A stretch of 36,984 nt of DNA from contig ADZZ01000600.1 of NCBI GenBank assembly GCA_000179315.1, positions 1 to 36,984 on the forward strand, given 5' to 3'. The notes beneath the pieces were generated by a model. That model did no database searches. It was not told where the DNA came from and saw nothing but the letters and a program-made list of their open reading frames with translations. This document shows positions 6,868 through 15,306 of this stretch, piece after piece. This stretch comes from a delta proteobacterium NaphS2. GTDB lineage: Bacteria; Desulfobacterota; DSM-4660; Desulfatiglandales; Desulfatiglandaceae. Position 1 is the stretch's first letter, and each line of letters opens with the position of its first letter. Both the position numbers and the translations under genes were made by a program.

Positions 6868-9669
6868 TCAGTTGTCCGAGCTGAGCATTTTTACAAATCT
6901 ATGGCGCTTTTCAGTTCCCGTATTTTCCTCACGGGGGAAAAATAGCCAGCCATTTTCTTCCAGCACCTGACGTGAATTTGAGATACGCTTTCCGAGTTGC
7001 CCGGGGGATGTAAAAACGCGTGGCAACCCCCGATTTTTAGTCAACAGATTGAAAGAAAATAGCAGTTCACTGCTGGAACAAACAAACTGGATCTCCTCTC
7101 CATTCTCCGATTCATCTACGCGGTGGATGTCATACTCCTGTTCAAAGGCGGTCTTGTTTTTCTGATAGAGCCGTAACAATATTTCAAGGCGATCAAGAAC
7201 GGGATCCGTTCCTGATGTGACGGTTTTTGAGCGGGCGTTCTGATAATTAATCCAGTCATCAAGAATCGCCTTGGCAATTTGTCCGGATGTCATTCCGGAA
7301 TCGTTATATTCGGGATGTGGGATGTATTTGACAAGCTCACCGCAGAGAATGAACAGACAAGCATAGAGTTCATTCAGCCGTTCTTTTGCATGGCCCGGGT
7401 ATTCATCCCTCAGCATCTGAAGTGCCCTTTCCCTTTTCTGCAGAAATTCCGGCAGAACGTCATGGGCGAGTATCTTAAAAAAGGCGCTGAAGATCAGACC
7501 TCGATTTTTAACGATTTCCGCTTCAAGGGCCTTGGCTTCAGGATAGTCAGGGTTTCGGTACCGTTTATCGAATTCAATGTCATTGGTGCGTTGAATCAAT
7601 TCGGAATCCATGAACGGTTCGATGGCCGTCACGATCACAATGGTTTGGGCGCGTTCATAGACGTTTTCGGAATCGGTTCCGCCTTTCCGCTTCTGGTTCG
7701 TGACGCCACTACCGGCCGTCAACAGGAATCGTTTTTTATCAGCTGTAATGTCAGCGTTTTCCAGGTTGTCCATCACGGTGATAGGGCTTCGGGTGGCCTC
7801 CGCGAAATCGAATGCCGTTGACCCAATAGTGACGTAATCCTCACCGTACACCAAGCTCGTGATGATCGATGCAGCTCCTGTCTTTGCGGATCCGGAATCG
7901 CCGGATAATTTCGAGATGCCCTTTGCTTTGATGAAGGGCAGTAAAAGGGTGTTGAAGATCGAGCAAAGCAAGAAAAAGCGTCCCTGAACATCGCACGTCA
8001 GGTTATCGTAGATGAGGGTGACAAGGATTCTCATGGCGGCCATGATATCGGCGGCTTGGTCGTATTCCACTGGATGCACCTTTGGAGAGGCACCCAGAAA
8101 AACGCCGTACGGGTTGGTGCCGTTTTGAAAGACTTCCACTTTCCCGGGAGAAATTCTGATGATTTCGTTTCTTTCGTTGTGTAAGTTGAAATAGATTGCG
8201 CTTTTTTCCAGGTCCCCGTGAATGGATCCGGGCTCAGTGGTGTGCTCTCCAAAGCTATAGCCTTTAGATTTAATAACCTCCACCGCTTGTTTGGTTTGAT
8301 TAAGGGCATAGTTGAGACCGAATTTCTCGTAAAGAATCGACTTGAACGCCTGGACGTTTCCAATCCGGTATATTTTGCCTTGGAAAGACAGTCGGCAATC
8401 CTCCTCTCCGACAACGAAAAAGTGCCCCAGGATATTGAGGCAATCAAAAACGATTTCGCCTATTTCATCTCCGTTTCTCTTGCGCTCCTGGTCGTCACAC
8501 AAGGTGCGGTATGCGTGCATGACGGATTTCAGAGGCATCAGAATTTGTTCCGCCTGGTCAAGACATTTTATCAGCGCCCGCTTAGCATCTTTTCTTGATC
8601 TGAGATAATCGTCAATATCGTTATGTTCTGGGTCGAAGCGCATGAATTTGAGGGTTGTCACGGGCTCATTGGAGATTTTTGCCAGCCTGGGCGGCATGCA
8701 AAGGGCCTGAAACGCCTTTCGGACGTCTTCCCTGTAATTTTCCCCGCCCTTGTCATTGTCGGAACAAACGAACAGGGTTTTCCCAGGCGCCCACTTCGCC
8801 AGGTAGTCCAATTGTGTTTTTGACAGTCTCCCGATGCCGGCAATGACGTTTTGAAATTCGCCACGGTCCACCACGGTAAGAAGATCATTTTCCCCTTCCA
8901 CCAGGATTAACGGCCCATTCGATTTGAGCGCCGGCATGTTATAGAAGTGGCATTCCGGATCCTTGAAATCATTGGGCAGTTGATACTTCATTTTTCCACG
9001 CGGATCCTTTTGGGTAAAATGCTCAATCTGTCCGGAGCGGCCCCGGTGGGGATAGATGTAAAGCCCCTTGGTGAAGTAATCGCGTTCACGGCCTTCATGA
9101 ATGTTTGTCAGGCCGCTCTTGAGGCGCAATTCCTGGGGGAATCCATGCCCGGCAAGGTGTTCATGCAGCCGACCGTCCGAATACCCCACCTGAAACGCCT
9201 TAAGGACATCATGGGAATGCTTACGGTCCTGGGTTTGATATCGAAGTGCGTTCTGATCCTTGAACATGTTCTTGTGATAGTATTCCGCGGTCGCATTACG
9301 GACGTCCTGAAGTGTCTCGCGCTCCTTTTGCCGCGGGTCTTCCTTGTTTGTCCCCTTGGTCGCCGGCGCCATTTCATAACCGCATGATGCTGCCAAATCT
9401 TCCAGGGCTTCCAGTCTGGAGCAGTTGTCCAGATTGGCGACGAAATTGAAGATGTCTCCGCCCTTTCCACCACCGGGACATTCGTGGCAATAATACACCC
9501 CTTTCGATGGCGTGATCCGGAAACAATCATGCCCCTTACAGAAGGGACATTCTTTCAGGTCAATACAATCACTGCCGATTGATTTTGTCGGTTGCCCCGT
9601 TCGACTCCGTATCTCGGAAACTATGTCGATCCTGTACTTTACCGCTTTAAAATCTTCATTCGTTTGCAT
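6868..9669 (-). CDS. Primase-helicase replication protein (CHC2 zinc finger, TOPRIM, SF3/AAA+-like ATPase)
   Basis: A 933-residue protein. A DnaG-type CHC2 zinc finger lies at 41-64 (CPFC … YYCHEC). A TOPRIM domain lies at about 250-330, with Glu258 in LVEGEND and Asp304/Asp306 in CSDNDKGG. A C-terminal NTPase has a Walker A GDSGSAKT at 590-597 and a Walker B-like strand PITVMDNLE at 629-637. The domain order matches single-protein replication initiators of plasmids and satellites such as P4 alpha, which primes, unwinds and binds iterons. The Walker A has Ala before Lys (SAKT), unusual but retaining the Lys-Thr pair. ATG start with AAGGA Shine-Dalgarno. Its 3' end faces the iteron array, its probable target. 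Confidence 0.9.
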   Translation of the reverse strand: MQTNEDFKAVKYRIDIVSEIRSRTGQPTKSIGSDCIDLKECPFCKGHDCFRITPSKGVYYCHECPGGGKGGDIFNFVANLDNCSRLEALEDLAASCGYEMAPATKGTNKEDPRQKERETLQDVRNATAEYYHKNMFKDQNALRYQTQDRKHSHDVLKAFQVGYSDGRLHEHLAGHGFPQELRLKSGLTNIHEGRERDYFTKGLYIYPHRGRSGQIEHFTQKDPRGKMKYQLPNDFKDPECHFYNMPALKSNGPLILVEGENDLLTVVDRGEFQNVIAGIGRLSKTQLDYLAKWAPGKTLFVCSDNDKGGENYREDVRKAFQALCMPPRLAKISNEPVTTLKFMRFDPEHNDIDDYLRSRKDAKRALIKCLDQAEQILMPLKSVMHAYRTLCDDQERKRNGDEIGEIVFDCLNILGHFFVVGEEDCRLSFQGKIYRIGNVQAFKSILYEKFGLNYALNQTKQAVEVIKSKGYSFGEHTTEPGSIHGDLEKSAIYFNLHNERNEIIRISPGKVEVFQNGTNPYGVFLGASPKVHPVEYDQAADIMAAMRILVTLIYDNLTCDVQGRFFLLCSIFNTLLLPFIKAKGISKLSGDSGSAKTGAASIITSLVYGEDYVTIGSTAFDFAEATRSPITVMDNLENADITADKKRFLLTAGSGVTNQKRKGGTDSENVYERAQTIVIVTAIEPFMDSELIQRTNDIEFDKRYRNPDYPEAKALEAEIVKNRGLIFSAFFKILAHDVLPEFLQKRERALQMLRDEYPGHAKERLNELYACLFILCGELVKYIPHPEYNDSGMTSGQIAKAILDDWINYQNARSKTVTSGTDPVLDRLEILLRLYQKNKTAFEQEYDIHRVDESENGEEIQFVCSSSELLFSFNLLTKNRGLPRVFTSPGQLGKRISNSRQVLEENGWLFFPREENTGTEKRHRFVKMLSSDN

Positions 9670-9711
9670 GGTTGCCGTCCTTTGCCGCCGTGTTTATTCG
9701 CCGATTCCATT

Positions 9712-9939
9712 TCAGCGCTTTGAGTTGAAATCCCTGAGTACCTGGTCCACCATCTCCTCTACTTCATTCTTTTTTCGGACGAATCCTTTGAGGTATTCGT
9801 CGATGTCGCCCCGGTAAATGAGGACGGTCCCCGTTTTCATTTTGGCATGTGGGAGTCCTTCCTTTAGCCAATTGGAAAAGGTCCTCGGGCATACTCCAGC
9901 GTATTTTGCCGCCTCTTTTATCTTGGCCCAGCCTTCCAT
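9712..9939 (-). CDS. AlpA/excisionase-like HTH DNA-binding protein
   Basis: A 75-residue protein whose first about 55 residues form a MerR-type winged HTH of the excisionase/AlpA class (WAKIKEAAKYAGVCPRTFSNWLKEGLPHAK…GTVLIYRGDIDEYLKGF). Its C-terminal tail is an acidic helix. Proteins of this class act as excisionases or as activators of integrase and replication genes in P4-like satellites. It starts with an ATG after GGAGG (about 10 nt spacing) and lies 42 bp upstream of the primase on the same strand. An activator or excisionase role for this module is the natural reading. Confidence 0.85.
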   Translation of the reverse strand: MEGWAKIKEAAKYAGVCPRTFSNWLKEGLPHAKMKTGTVLIYRGDIDEYLKGFVRKKNEVEEMVDQVLRDFNSKR

Positions 9940-10057
9940 CTGTTTTTGACCTCCGGTGCCATGTCATGGCAAAAAAAAGCCAGGGCAAAGGGGGTTCCCT
10001 TTTTCCTGGCTGCTGGCTGAAGCTCGCTGGCTGTGGCTGGCTTGCCTTTTGTATGGT

Positions 10058-10234
10058 CTATACTGTCTGTGGCCTCATATTCTTTGTCATTCTCAGATAG
10101 CGCCCTTCAAACCGATGGACATTGCCATCTTCATCTTGATATCCGAGGGGGTGATCCGCCGGTTTTTTCGGGAGAACAATCATGCCGTCTTTGACAAATG
10201 GGAACCGTTTTCGCTCATGTTTCTTCTTATCCAT
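10058..10234 (-). CDS. Small basic hypothetical protein
   Basis: A 58-residue product from the ATG after a strong GGAGG (start MDKKKHERKRFPFVK). The longer frame upstream has no binding site. It is highly basic at the N-terminus, then PADHPLGYQDEDGNVHRFEGRYLR, a short beta-rich pattern. No family recognised. It sits between the MerR-like gene and the AlpA-like gene on the same strand and is probably part of the element operon. The 118 bp between it and the AlpA-like gene contain only CTGGCTG-rich repeats. Confidence 0.55.
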   Translation of the reverse strand: MDKKKHERKRFPFVKDGMIVLPKKPADHPLGYQDEDGNVHRFEGRYLRMTKNMRPQTV

Positions 10235-10333
10235 CTTATTCCTCCTTAAGATTCTTGACAGCCCGGAGTTCACCGCTTATAAAAGAAACGTGCCCGTTGC
10301 CGTCCGCGTTGGTTTATGGGTTTTACGACTTTA

Positions 10334-10364
10334 GGCCGCTTACCTCTGGTCCAGGTGAGCGGCC
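10334..10364 (-). terminator. Hairpin after the MerR-like gene
   Basis: GGCCGCT-T-ACCT (10334-10345) pairs with AGGT-G-AGCGGCC (10353-10364), an 11-bp stem with one T/G wobble and a 7-nt loop. It starts 3 bp past the minus-strand stop at 10368. No long U-tract follows, so it may be a transcript-stabilising or attenuating hairpin rather than a full terminator. Confidence 0.45.
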
Positions 10365-10367
10365 ATT

Positions 10368-11654
10368 TCATTTCAGCCCTGGTCCTTTCAATAAATCTTG
10401 AAACTTTTTCAAAGCCAATAGCTCCAATTCGTTTAAACGAATTCGTTTCTCAAGATGTGACATGATTTCTTTATCTGTGAACAGACCGATTTTCAAAGCC
10501 TTTGACAACTGTTTGTGGTTCATCATGTTCAGAGGTTTGACTTTGAAAAGAGTGCTGTCGCCTAAGGCATTCTTCGAGACATAAGTCAGACCATCCAGAT
10601 AATAATCTATGAATTTTTTCAGGGAAGGAATCTTCTTTTGATTCGTAGGGTCCAAGCCATAAAGGCCGCATTCGTAAGAGGTCTCATCGTAATAGAACAA
10701 CCACATGATGCAATCTTCAAATAGGTTTATTGATTTATAAAAGAGAATGCTTTCTGGGCTATGATCAATAGCGTCGTCAGGAAATGAGAAAAAGCTTTCA
10801 ATGTCCTCTTGAATTCGGTTCTTGAGTTTTCTCCCTCCGTTTATCCCGTAGCCCATGTCATGACAAAGCTTCAGTAGGTTATTAGCAACGATAGAAATAT
10901 CGTTTTGGTGGAAATAGCACACACCGTCGTAAAAATAGGGCGGGGCATACATAATCTCATTTTCTACAAGGTCAATAATCTGCTGAGGCTTGTGCTCCCA
11001 CTTCTTTGGATCAGGGATGAATTTATTGTCAATTCTTTTTCCTATTGGCTTTCTCAAATCAACATGGACATCCCAAATTACTTTGGCAAGAGCTTCAAAG
11101 CATCTGGCGATTTCCTCAATTTTAAAAAATTCACTCTTTTCAAACTCGTGATCGTAAAGGATTTTCCGGATTTGGCCATCGATATTCACATATTTCTTTG
11201 AATGATGAACCGTTTCGATGAACCGGTATGTGTTTCTTGGCTGTGAGACTAGAGTCTTCCTTCCATCAATAAAGGCTTCAATCGTTTCGATAGCTGATTC
11301 GGCTATTCCAAGGTAAAATATTGTATCAAAAACGGTAAGATAGCATTCATCATTGTAGGGCCACTCGCCTAACAAATCTTCGGCGATCCTTTTCTTGGCG
11401 GCCTTTATTTTCGTGAGTGACAGTTTGTAATCTGAGTTGAGTCTTTTTATGACGGAAGCTTCTTGAATTTGCCGTTTTGAAAAAAAACTTTTTCCACCCT
11501 TGCCCTGATAGAGGACTGGTTTTGGAAGCACACCCTCAAAAATCAAATTTGTCAGGGTTCTTCCCGGTATTCCCGCCTCTTCTAGCAGTTCCTTTTTCGA
11601 ATAGAGACGGTCGTATGCATCCACATCGTGGTTGTTTTTTTCAAGAGAACTCAT
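10368..11654 (-). CDS. Large MerR-like HTH protein of unknown function
   Basis: A 428-residue product from the ATG with GGAG six bases upstream (MSSLEKNNHDV); the longer start lacks a site. Residues about 18-85 form a MerR-type HTH (LYSKKELLEEAGIPGRTLTNLIFEGVLP…FFSKRQIQEASVIKRL). The remaining about 340 residues are helical and charged, with a Cys/Trp/Tyr-rich middle, and match nothing I can name. Canonical MerR regulators are 120-280 residues, so the C-terminal domain is large. Base composition is more AT-rich than its neighbours, which suggests separate acquisition. It could be a DNA-binding sensor or a defence effector carried by the element; this is speculation. Confidence 0.65.
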   Translation of the reverse strand: MSSLEKNNHDVDAYDRLYSKKELLEEAGIPGRTLTNLIFEGVLPKPVLYQGKGGKSFFSKRQIQEASVIKRLNSDYKLSLTKIKAAKKRIAEDLLGEWPYNDECYLTVFDTIFYLGIAESAIETIEAFIDGRKTLVSQPRNTYRFIETVHHSKKYVNIDGQIRKILYDHEFEKSEFFKIEEIARCFEALAKVIWDVHVDLRKPIGKRIDNKFIPDPKKWEHKPQQIIDLVENEIMYAPPYFYDGVCYFHQNDISIVANNLLKLCHDMGYGINGGRKLKNRIQEDIESFFSFPDDAIDHSPESILFYKSINLFEDCIMWLFYYDETSYECGLYGLDPTNQKKIPSLKKFIDYYLDGLTYVSKNALGDSTLFKVKPLNMMNHKQLSKALKIGLFTDKEIMSHLEKRIRLNELELLALKKFQDLLKGPGLK

Positions 11655-11745
11655 TATGTACTCCAATAAATTATTTATTACATACATAGAAGTAAAATAT
11701 GTATAAAATAAACAACGGCGCCTGTCAACAAGATTTTCAGTCTTT

Positions 11746-12312
11746 TTATTTCTCCTCAGTTTCTCTCTTCTTTTTGGCGGCCGCTTTTATGAATTTGTAC
11801 TGGGAGTTTTCCAAATCCTTCGCTACCTTTTGGACTTCGATCCTGGCCTTTATTCCATCCTGGAGGTCCAACAGGTCTTCAAGCACTTTTTGGGCTTTTG
11901 GGTACTCATCGGCGCCGAATGTGGCAATCACCTGGTTCATACGCTGGATTTCCTGCCTGACGTGCTCAAGCGCAACCTCTGGGCTATTAAAGCATCCTTG
12001 CCGCGTATATTTGCACATCACTTCAGCGTTCTCGATAAACCATTCCGGAGAGGTAGCGTTTCGGGATTGGAGGGCATTCAGCTTTTGTTCCTGCCGGTCC
12101 AGATATAGCTCAACGATGTTCCGAAGTCCCCTACGGTATTGACTGGCAGCCGTGGTCACCTCGTCAGAGAAATAGTCAAGGCTTGATGATTCCAGCAGTA
12201 CCCCAAATGCCCGCAATGCCCAGCTGTCTTCTTCCATCTCTTCACAAAACAGACTTACGTCTTTCTGGTTGAACGCGTTCAGCTTGATTTCCTTTTCATC
12301 TTGTTGGCTCAT
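11746..12312 (-). CDS. Hypothetical helical protein of the element operon
   Basis: A 188-residue product if started at the ATG giving MSQQDEKEIKLNAF, which has AGGAG eight bases upstream. The frame stays open to an ATG at 12540, which would add 76 low-complexity residues. That distal start lies directly at the U-tract of an intrinsic terminator (12541-12563), so the shorter start is preferred. The protein is mostly alpha-helical, with repeated Glu/Gln-rich amphipathic helices and a Lys-rich C-terminus (KFIKAAAKKKRETEEK). No Cys cluster, membrane segment or known motif. Function unknown. Confidence 0.6.
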   Translation of the reverse strand: MSQQDEKEIKLNAFNQKDVSLFCEEMEEDSWALRAFGVLLESSSLDYFSDEVTTAASQYRRGLRNIVELYLDRQEQKLNALQSRNATSPEWFIENAEVMCKYTRQGCFNSPEVALEHVRQEIQRMNQVIATFGADEYPKAQKVLEDLLDLQDGIKARIEVQKVAKDLENSQYKFIKAAAKKKRETEEK

Positions 12313-12540
12313 CACACTCACTCCTTTCGATTTGGCATAGTCATGCAGGGATACGATTTTCCCTCGGGGTTTTCCGCGGGGCTCCTCAGGCGCAAAATTG
12401 CGCCCACCTAATCTTGTTGTCTTCTCGTTTGTGAGGAGACTTTTTTTATGACCGGACGCACCCAAAATGCCTTTTCCTGGTGCCTGTCCGGTACTCTTTT
12501 GGACTGATTCCAGTTTGTTCAACATAGGATCATTCTCCAT

Positions 12541-12563
12541 GAAAAAACGGCTCTCTGAGAGCC
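12541..12563 (-). terminator. Intrinsic terminator after the short Bro-N gene
   Basis: On the minus strand GGCTCT-CAG-AGAGCC (12549-12563) is followed by GTTTTTTC. Short GC stem, 3-nt loop and six Ts are a textbook Rho-independent terminator for the Bro-N transcripts, ending just before the next ORF. Confidence 0.7.
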
Positions 12564-12697
12564 ACGAGGTTGGCCGTTCTCTTCCTCCCGAAGGGTTTCG
12601 GTAAGGGCCTTTTTTCGGGTTGTCGGCGGCCTTGGGAAAATTTCCTCAAACCATGTGCAACTTTCTGGGCTCAGGGCAAAAACGCCTTATGCTTTTC

Positions 12698-13030
12698 TCA
12701 GAATTTGAGCTTGGCGGCCACCCATCTTCTGAACTCTTTTGCTTTCGGCGAATTGCTGAAAAAGGCGAGGAGGTAGACGCCTTCCTCTGAAAAGGCTCTA
12801 ATTTCACCGGAACCTCCATCCCGCCCGGCCGGCATGAGCATAGTCATTTCCTCCAGTTCATCTTTATGCTGCTGGAAGATGCTCTCGACATCTTTTATCG
12901 GCTCTTCGAGTTCCAGGGCGTTTCCGATGTCCTCGGCCGTCATCCATAATTCGACGTCCTTCCCGTTGGATCGTATGAAACGGACCGGGCCTCCATCGAA
13001 TTTGCGTGTTGAAATAATCTGATCGTTCAT
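12698..13030 (-). CDS. Bro-N domain protein (short, N-terminal domain only)
   Basis: A 110-residue protein that is almost entirely a Bro-N/anti-repressor N-terminal domain: DVELWMTAEDIGNALEL … FQQHKDELEEMT … IRAFSEEGVYLLAFFSNSPKAKEFRRWVAAKL. Bro-N domains bind DNA and occur in phage anti-repressors. GGAGG Shine-Dalgarno and ATG start. It is paralogous to the longer Bro-N protein immediately upstream (about half the residues shared by eye) but stops at the end of the domain, lacking that protein's C-terminal helical extension. Same strand, 69-bp gap to the upstream paralogue; an anti-repressor role for the element is plausible. Confidence 0.85.
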   Translation of the reverse strand: MNDQIISTRKFDGGPVRFIRSNGKDVELWMTAEDIGNALELEEPIKDVESIFQQHKDELEEMTMLMPAGRDGGSGEIRAFSEEGVYLLAFFSNSPKAKEFRRWVAAKLKF

Positions 13031-13099
13031 TTTGGTGATACCTCCATGTTTTTTGTGAAAACGGAAAAGCGCCTTACTCGTTGCAGTAGGCGCCGGCTT

Positions 13100-13675
13100 T
13101 CAGATAAGGGACAGCTGCTTGTTTTTAATCCTGGGATCCTTCTCAACGATGGCCTTGACCGCTTCCTGCAGCACTGGAACCGAATCGAGAGCCTCAATGG
13201 TCCCTTCATCCCGGATGATCCTTTCGGCTTCCGCCCGGGCTGCAGCCTGGAATTTCCGGTTCTCTTCCATGAAGAGCCGGTGTTCCTTCATCCTGGCCAG
13301 GCGCTCCCGGGCGGCCGCGCCGATGCCAAGTTTCCCCTGGCGATATGCCTTGAGCAGCTTGGCAACCCATTTCCGAAATTCCTTTGCCTTGGGTGATTGG
13401 CTGAAGAAAGTTATGAGGTATGTCCCCTCCTCACTGAAAATACGGACATCCTGAGTGCCTCCGGCTGTTTCTATTGGCCAAAGCATCGAGAATTCTTCGA
13501 GTTCGTCTTTGTGACGTTCGAAAATTTTAAAAATGGCCTTCTTAGGGTCGGTAAGTTCAAGGGCGGTGCCTATTTCCTCGCCAGATAGCCAGAAAGTTCT
13601 GTCATCGCCCTCAACTTGGATTATCCGAATTCCAACATCCTCAAATCGTTTTTTATCCAAAACTTCGAATTTCAT
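13100..13675 (-). CDS. Bro-N domain anti-repressor-like protein
   Basis: A 191-residue protein with a Bro-N domain at about 10-112 (RTFWLSGEEIGTALEL … FERHKDELEEFS … IRIFSEEGTYLITFFSQSPKAKEFRKWVAKLL, read with small variations). A charged helical C-terminus follows (ARERLARMKEHRLFMEENRKFQAAARAEAERII). Strong AAAGGAGGGG binding site at the ATG. It is the first leftward gene after the control region facing the XRE repressor, the usual place for a phage-type anti-repressor. A promoter TTGACA-N18-TATGCT with an overlapping dyad lies about 105-135 bp upstream. Confidence 0.88.
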   Translation of the reverse strand: MKFEVLDKKRFEDVGIRIIQVEGDDRTFWLSGEEIGTALELTDPKKAIFKIFERHKDELEEFSMLWPIETAGGTQDVRIFSEEGTYLITFFSQSPKAKEFRKWVAKLLKAYRQGKLGIGAAARERLARMKEHRLFMEENRKFQAAARAEAERIIRDEGTIEALDSVPVLQEAVKAIVEKDPRIKNKQLSLI

Positions 13676-13705
13676 GATACCCCTCCTTTTCCTTTGGTTG
13701 GCCCG

Positions 13706-13736
13706 AAAGGGTTACCCCAAATTGGGGTAACCCTTT
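13706..13736. promoter_or_regulatory. Perfect 31-bp palindrome in the Bro-N leader
   Basis: AAAGGGTTACCCCAA and its exact complement flank a single central A (13706-13720, 13722-13736). It lies in the 5' leader of the leftward operon, between its promoter and start codon, so a strong terminator or attenuator hairpin or a dimeric repressor operator are both possible. Confidence 0.65.
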
Positions 13737-13777
13737 AGTCATAAATTGGCTCACTGAATATCTTATATGACGTTAAA

Positions 13778-13809
13778 ATAGCATATATGATGCTATCGTA
13801 TTGTGTCAA
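13778..13809 (-). promoter_or_regulatory. Leftward promoter with overlapping operator dyad
   Basis: On the minus strand TTGACA (13804-13809) is 18 bp from TATGCT (13780-13785), a good sigma70-like promoter for the Bro-N operon. The dyad ATAGCAT-ATATG-ATGCTAT (13778-13796) covers the -10 element and half the spacer, the right place for a repressor such as the divergent XRE protein. Confidence 0.55.
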
Positions 13810-13915
13810 GGGAAAAATATCATAGAAGATATTTTGTTAAACTATTCGATATAAAACTGCTTGAAATGAATTTATGACTATGTTAAAGATTGAAAAAAAT
13901 AGGAGTGGTGCGGAA

Positions 13916-14149
13916 ATGATTATTTACCATCTGAAGGACCTTATACTTAGAAAATCTGCGACAGAAGGCCGGAAGATTACTTATGCTAATATTGCTGAAG
14001 CCACGGGCATTTCCAAAATAACCCTTTCAAGGATGGCTTCAAAAAGAGGTTACAATGCCGGTGCAGATATAATCGAGAAGCTCTGTATTTATTTCAACAC
14101 CACCCCAGACGAACTCATGACCATCATTCCGGATCCGCCTGAGGAATGA
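13916..14149 (+). CDS. Small XRE/Cro-type repressor
   Basis: A 77-residue protein from the ATG preceded by AGGAG (MIIYHLKDLILRKSATEG…). An alternative in-frame ATG at 13874 adds 14 residues but has no binding site. The whole protein is a Cro/C1 HTH with recognition region ITYANIAEATGISKITLSRMASKRGY, and ends …YFNTTPDELMTIIPDPPEE. It is divergent from the long leftward operon and faces the operator-like dyads at 13706-13796. This is the usual position of the master repressor in temperate phages and satellites, so it probably keeps the replication/integration module silent. Confidence 0.85.
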   Translation: MIIYHLKDLILRKSATEGRKITYANIAEATGISKITLSRMASKRGYNAGADIIEKLCIYFNTTPDELMTIIPDPPEE

Positions 14150-14271
14150 TTTCCAAATTGTAGGCGCCTGCAAGGCCGCACACCACCTGCCGGCGCCGGG
14201 TGCCACGGTCGGTACCGCGGCCGGGCCCATTCATACACGCTCCTTCAGCCGAAAGCCAAAGGAGGCACATC

Positions 14272-15228
14272 ATGGGACTTCTCGATTTCTTCAAACGGAA
14301 AAGAAAATCCACAACTCCCCACATCAAAACTGGACATCCCAACATTTCAACCGTCGACGATTTTCTGATGATAAAGGCCATCGATTTCTATGGGCCTTTT
14401 TCGAGTTCCCCAAATGGCAAATATATGGTTGGTCTTGATGACAGTGATTACAGGGGTACTAGAAGGGGCGGCCACAGGGAAAGTGGGGATGGGAGATGCG
14501 TCCTCGTTGAGGATGAAAGTCTGCTGTACCAAGTGGATATGGAAAGGCCGTGGACCGCCGCAGTTTCAGACAATGGGATCGTTGCGCTATATGATATTGG
14601 GTTCGACGGCAAGGGACCTGATTCTTTTTACGTCCTGGATTTAGAAGGAAACACGATTATTGACCATCAAGCCCAGGCCAGAGATCCCGTTTGTGGCCTT
14701 TCTCTGGCCGGAGATCTGGCATGGTTACACACCGGTTTTCAACAATGCCTGGTCTTTTCGGTGGATCCCTCTCGCTTTCTTTTTGAAATAGAGGTTTTCT
14801 ATCCGCCTCAACACATTGAGAAAAAAGGTGAAACATTTGAAGTGGCCTACAAAGGTATTAACCGTATATATGACACTGACGGGACCCTACTGAATTATCG
14901 AGAAATAGCCGAGAGCGAGGTCGGCTGGGTGATCGAAAACGGAAACCAATACGAACTGGAAAGGAAAGCCAACGAATTATTGAAGGCCATTGAAGTAGGG
15001 ACCTTGGGGACTGACGCCAAAAACAGCGTTCGTCTGTTACTTGAATCAGCCGCCAAGAAAGCGCCCCAAAGCCCACATAAGGCGAAATTTCACAGAAAAC
15101 TCGGTGAGCTGGCAGAAAGTCTGAATGACAAAGTGGAAGCCCTCAAACAATACACCCTGGCTATCGAATATGACCCGAAGGTGGGATGCAAAAGGGCTTT
15201 GGCCAAGCTTGAAAAGGAATTGGGATAA
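14272..15228 (+). CDS. Hypothetical protein, beta-propeller-like N-half and TPR-like C-half
   Basis: A 318-residue product from the ATG with GGAGG upstream (MGLLDFFKRKRKS). Residues about 25-215 show repeated beta-strand blocks with WD/propeller-like turns (FSSSPNGKYMVGLDD, AAVSDNGIVALYDIG, FYVLDLEGNTIID). Residues about 240-318 are TPR-like helices (HRKLGELAESLNDKVEALKQYTLAIEYDP). No signal peptide, catalytic motif or named family. It is the first gene of the rightward cargo block. Role unknown; scaffolding or sensing fits the fold only loosely. Confidence 0.65.
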   Translation: MGLLDFFKRKRKSTTPHIKTGHPNISTVDDFLMIKAIDFYGPFSSSPNGKYMVGLDDSDYRGTRRGGHRESGDGRCVLVEDESLLYQVDMERPWTAAVSDNGIVALYDIGFDGKGPDSFYVLDLEGNTIIDHQAQARDPVCGLSLAGDLAWLHTGFQQCLVFSVDPSRFLFEIEVFYPPQHIEKKGETFEVAYKGINRIYDTDGTLLNYREIAESEVGWVIENGNQYELERKANELLKAIEVGTLGTDAKNSVRLLLESAAKKAPQSPHKAKFHRKLGELAESLNDKVEALKQYTLAIEYDPKVGCKRALAKLEKELG

Positions 15229-15306
15229 GGGAGCTCTTTTTGCAAATATGCGTCGAAAATCGAAAGGCACGGACGGTCTGGGTCCGTACGGTTGTGTGCA
15301 AATGAC

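Noticed and set aside
12313-12540. N-terminal 76-codon extension of the 188-aa hypothetical protein
   Set aside because: The distal ATG touches an intrinsic terminator and has no good site; the internal ATG has AGGAG. Kept only as an alternative.
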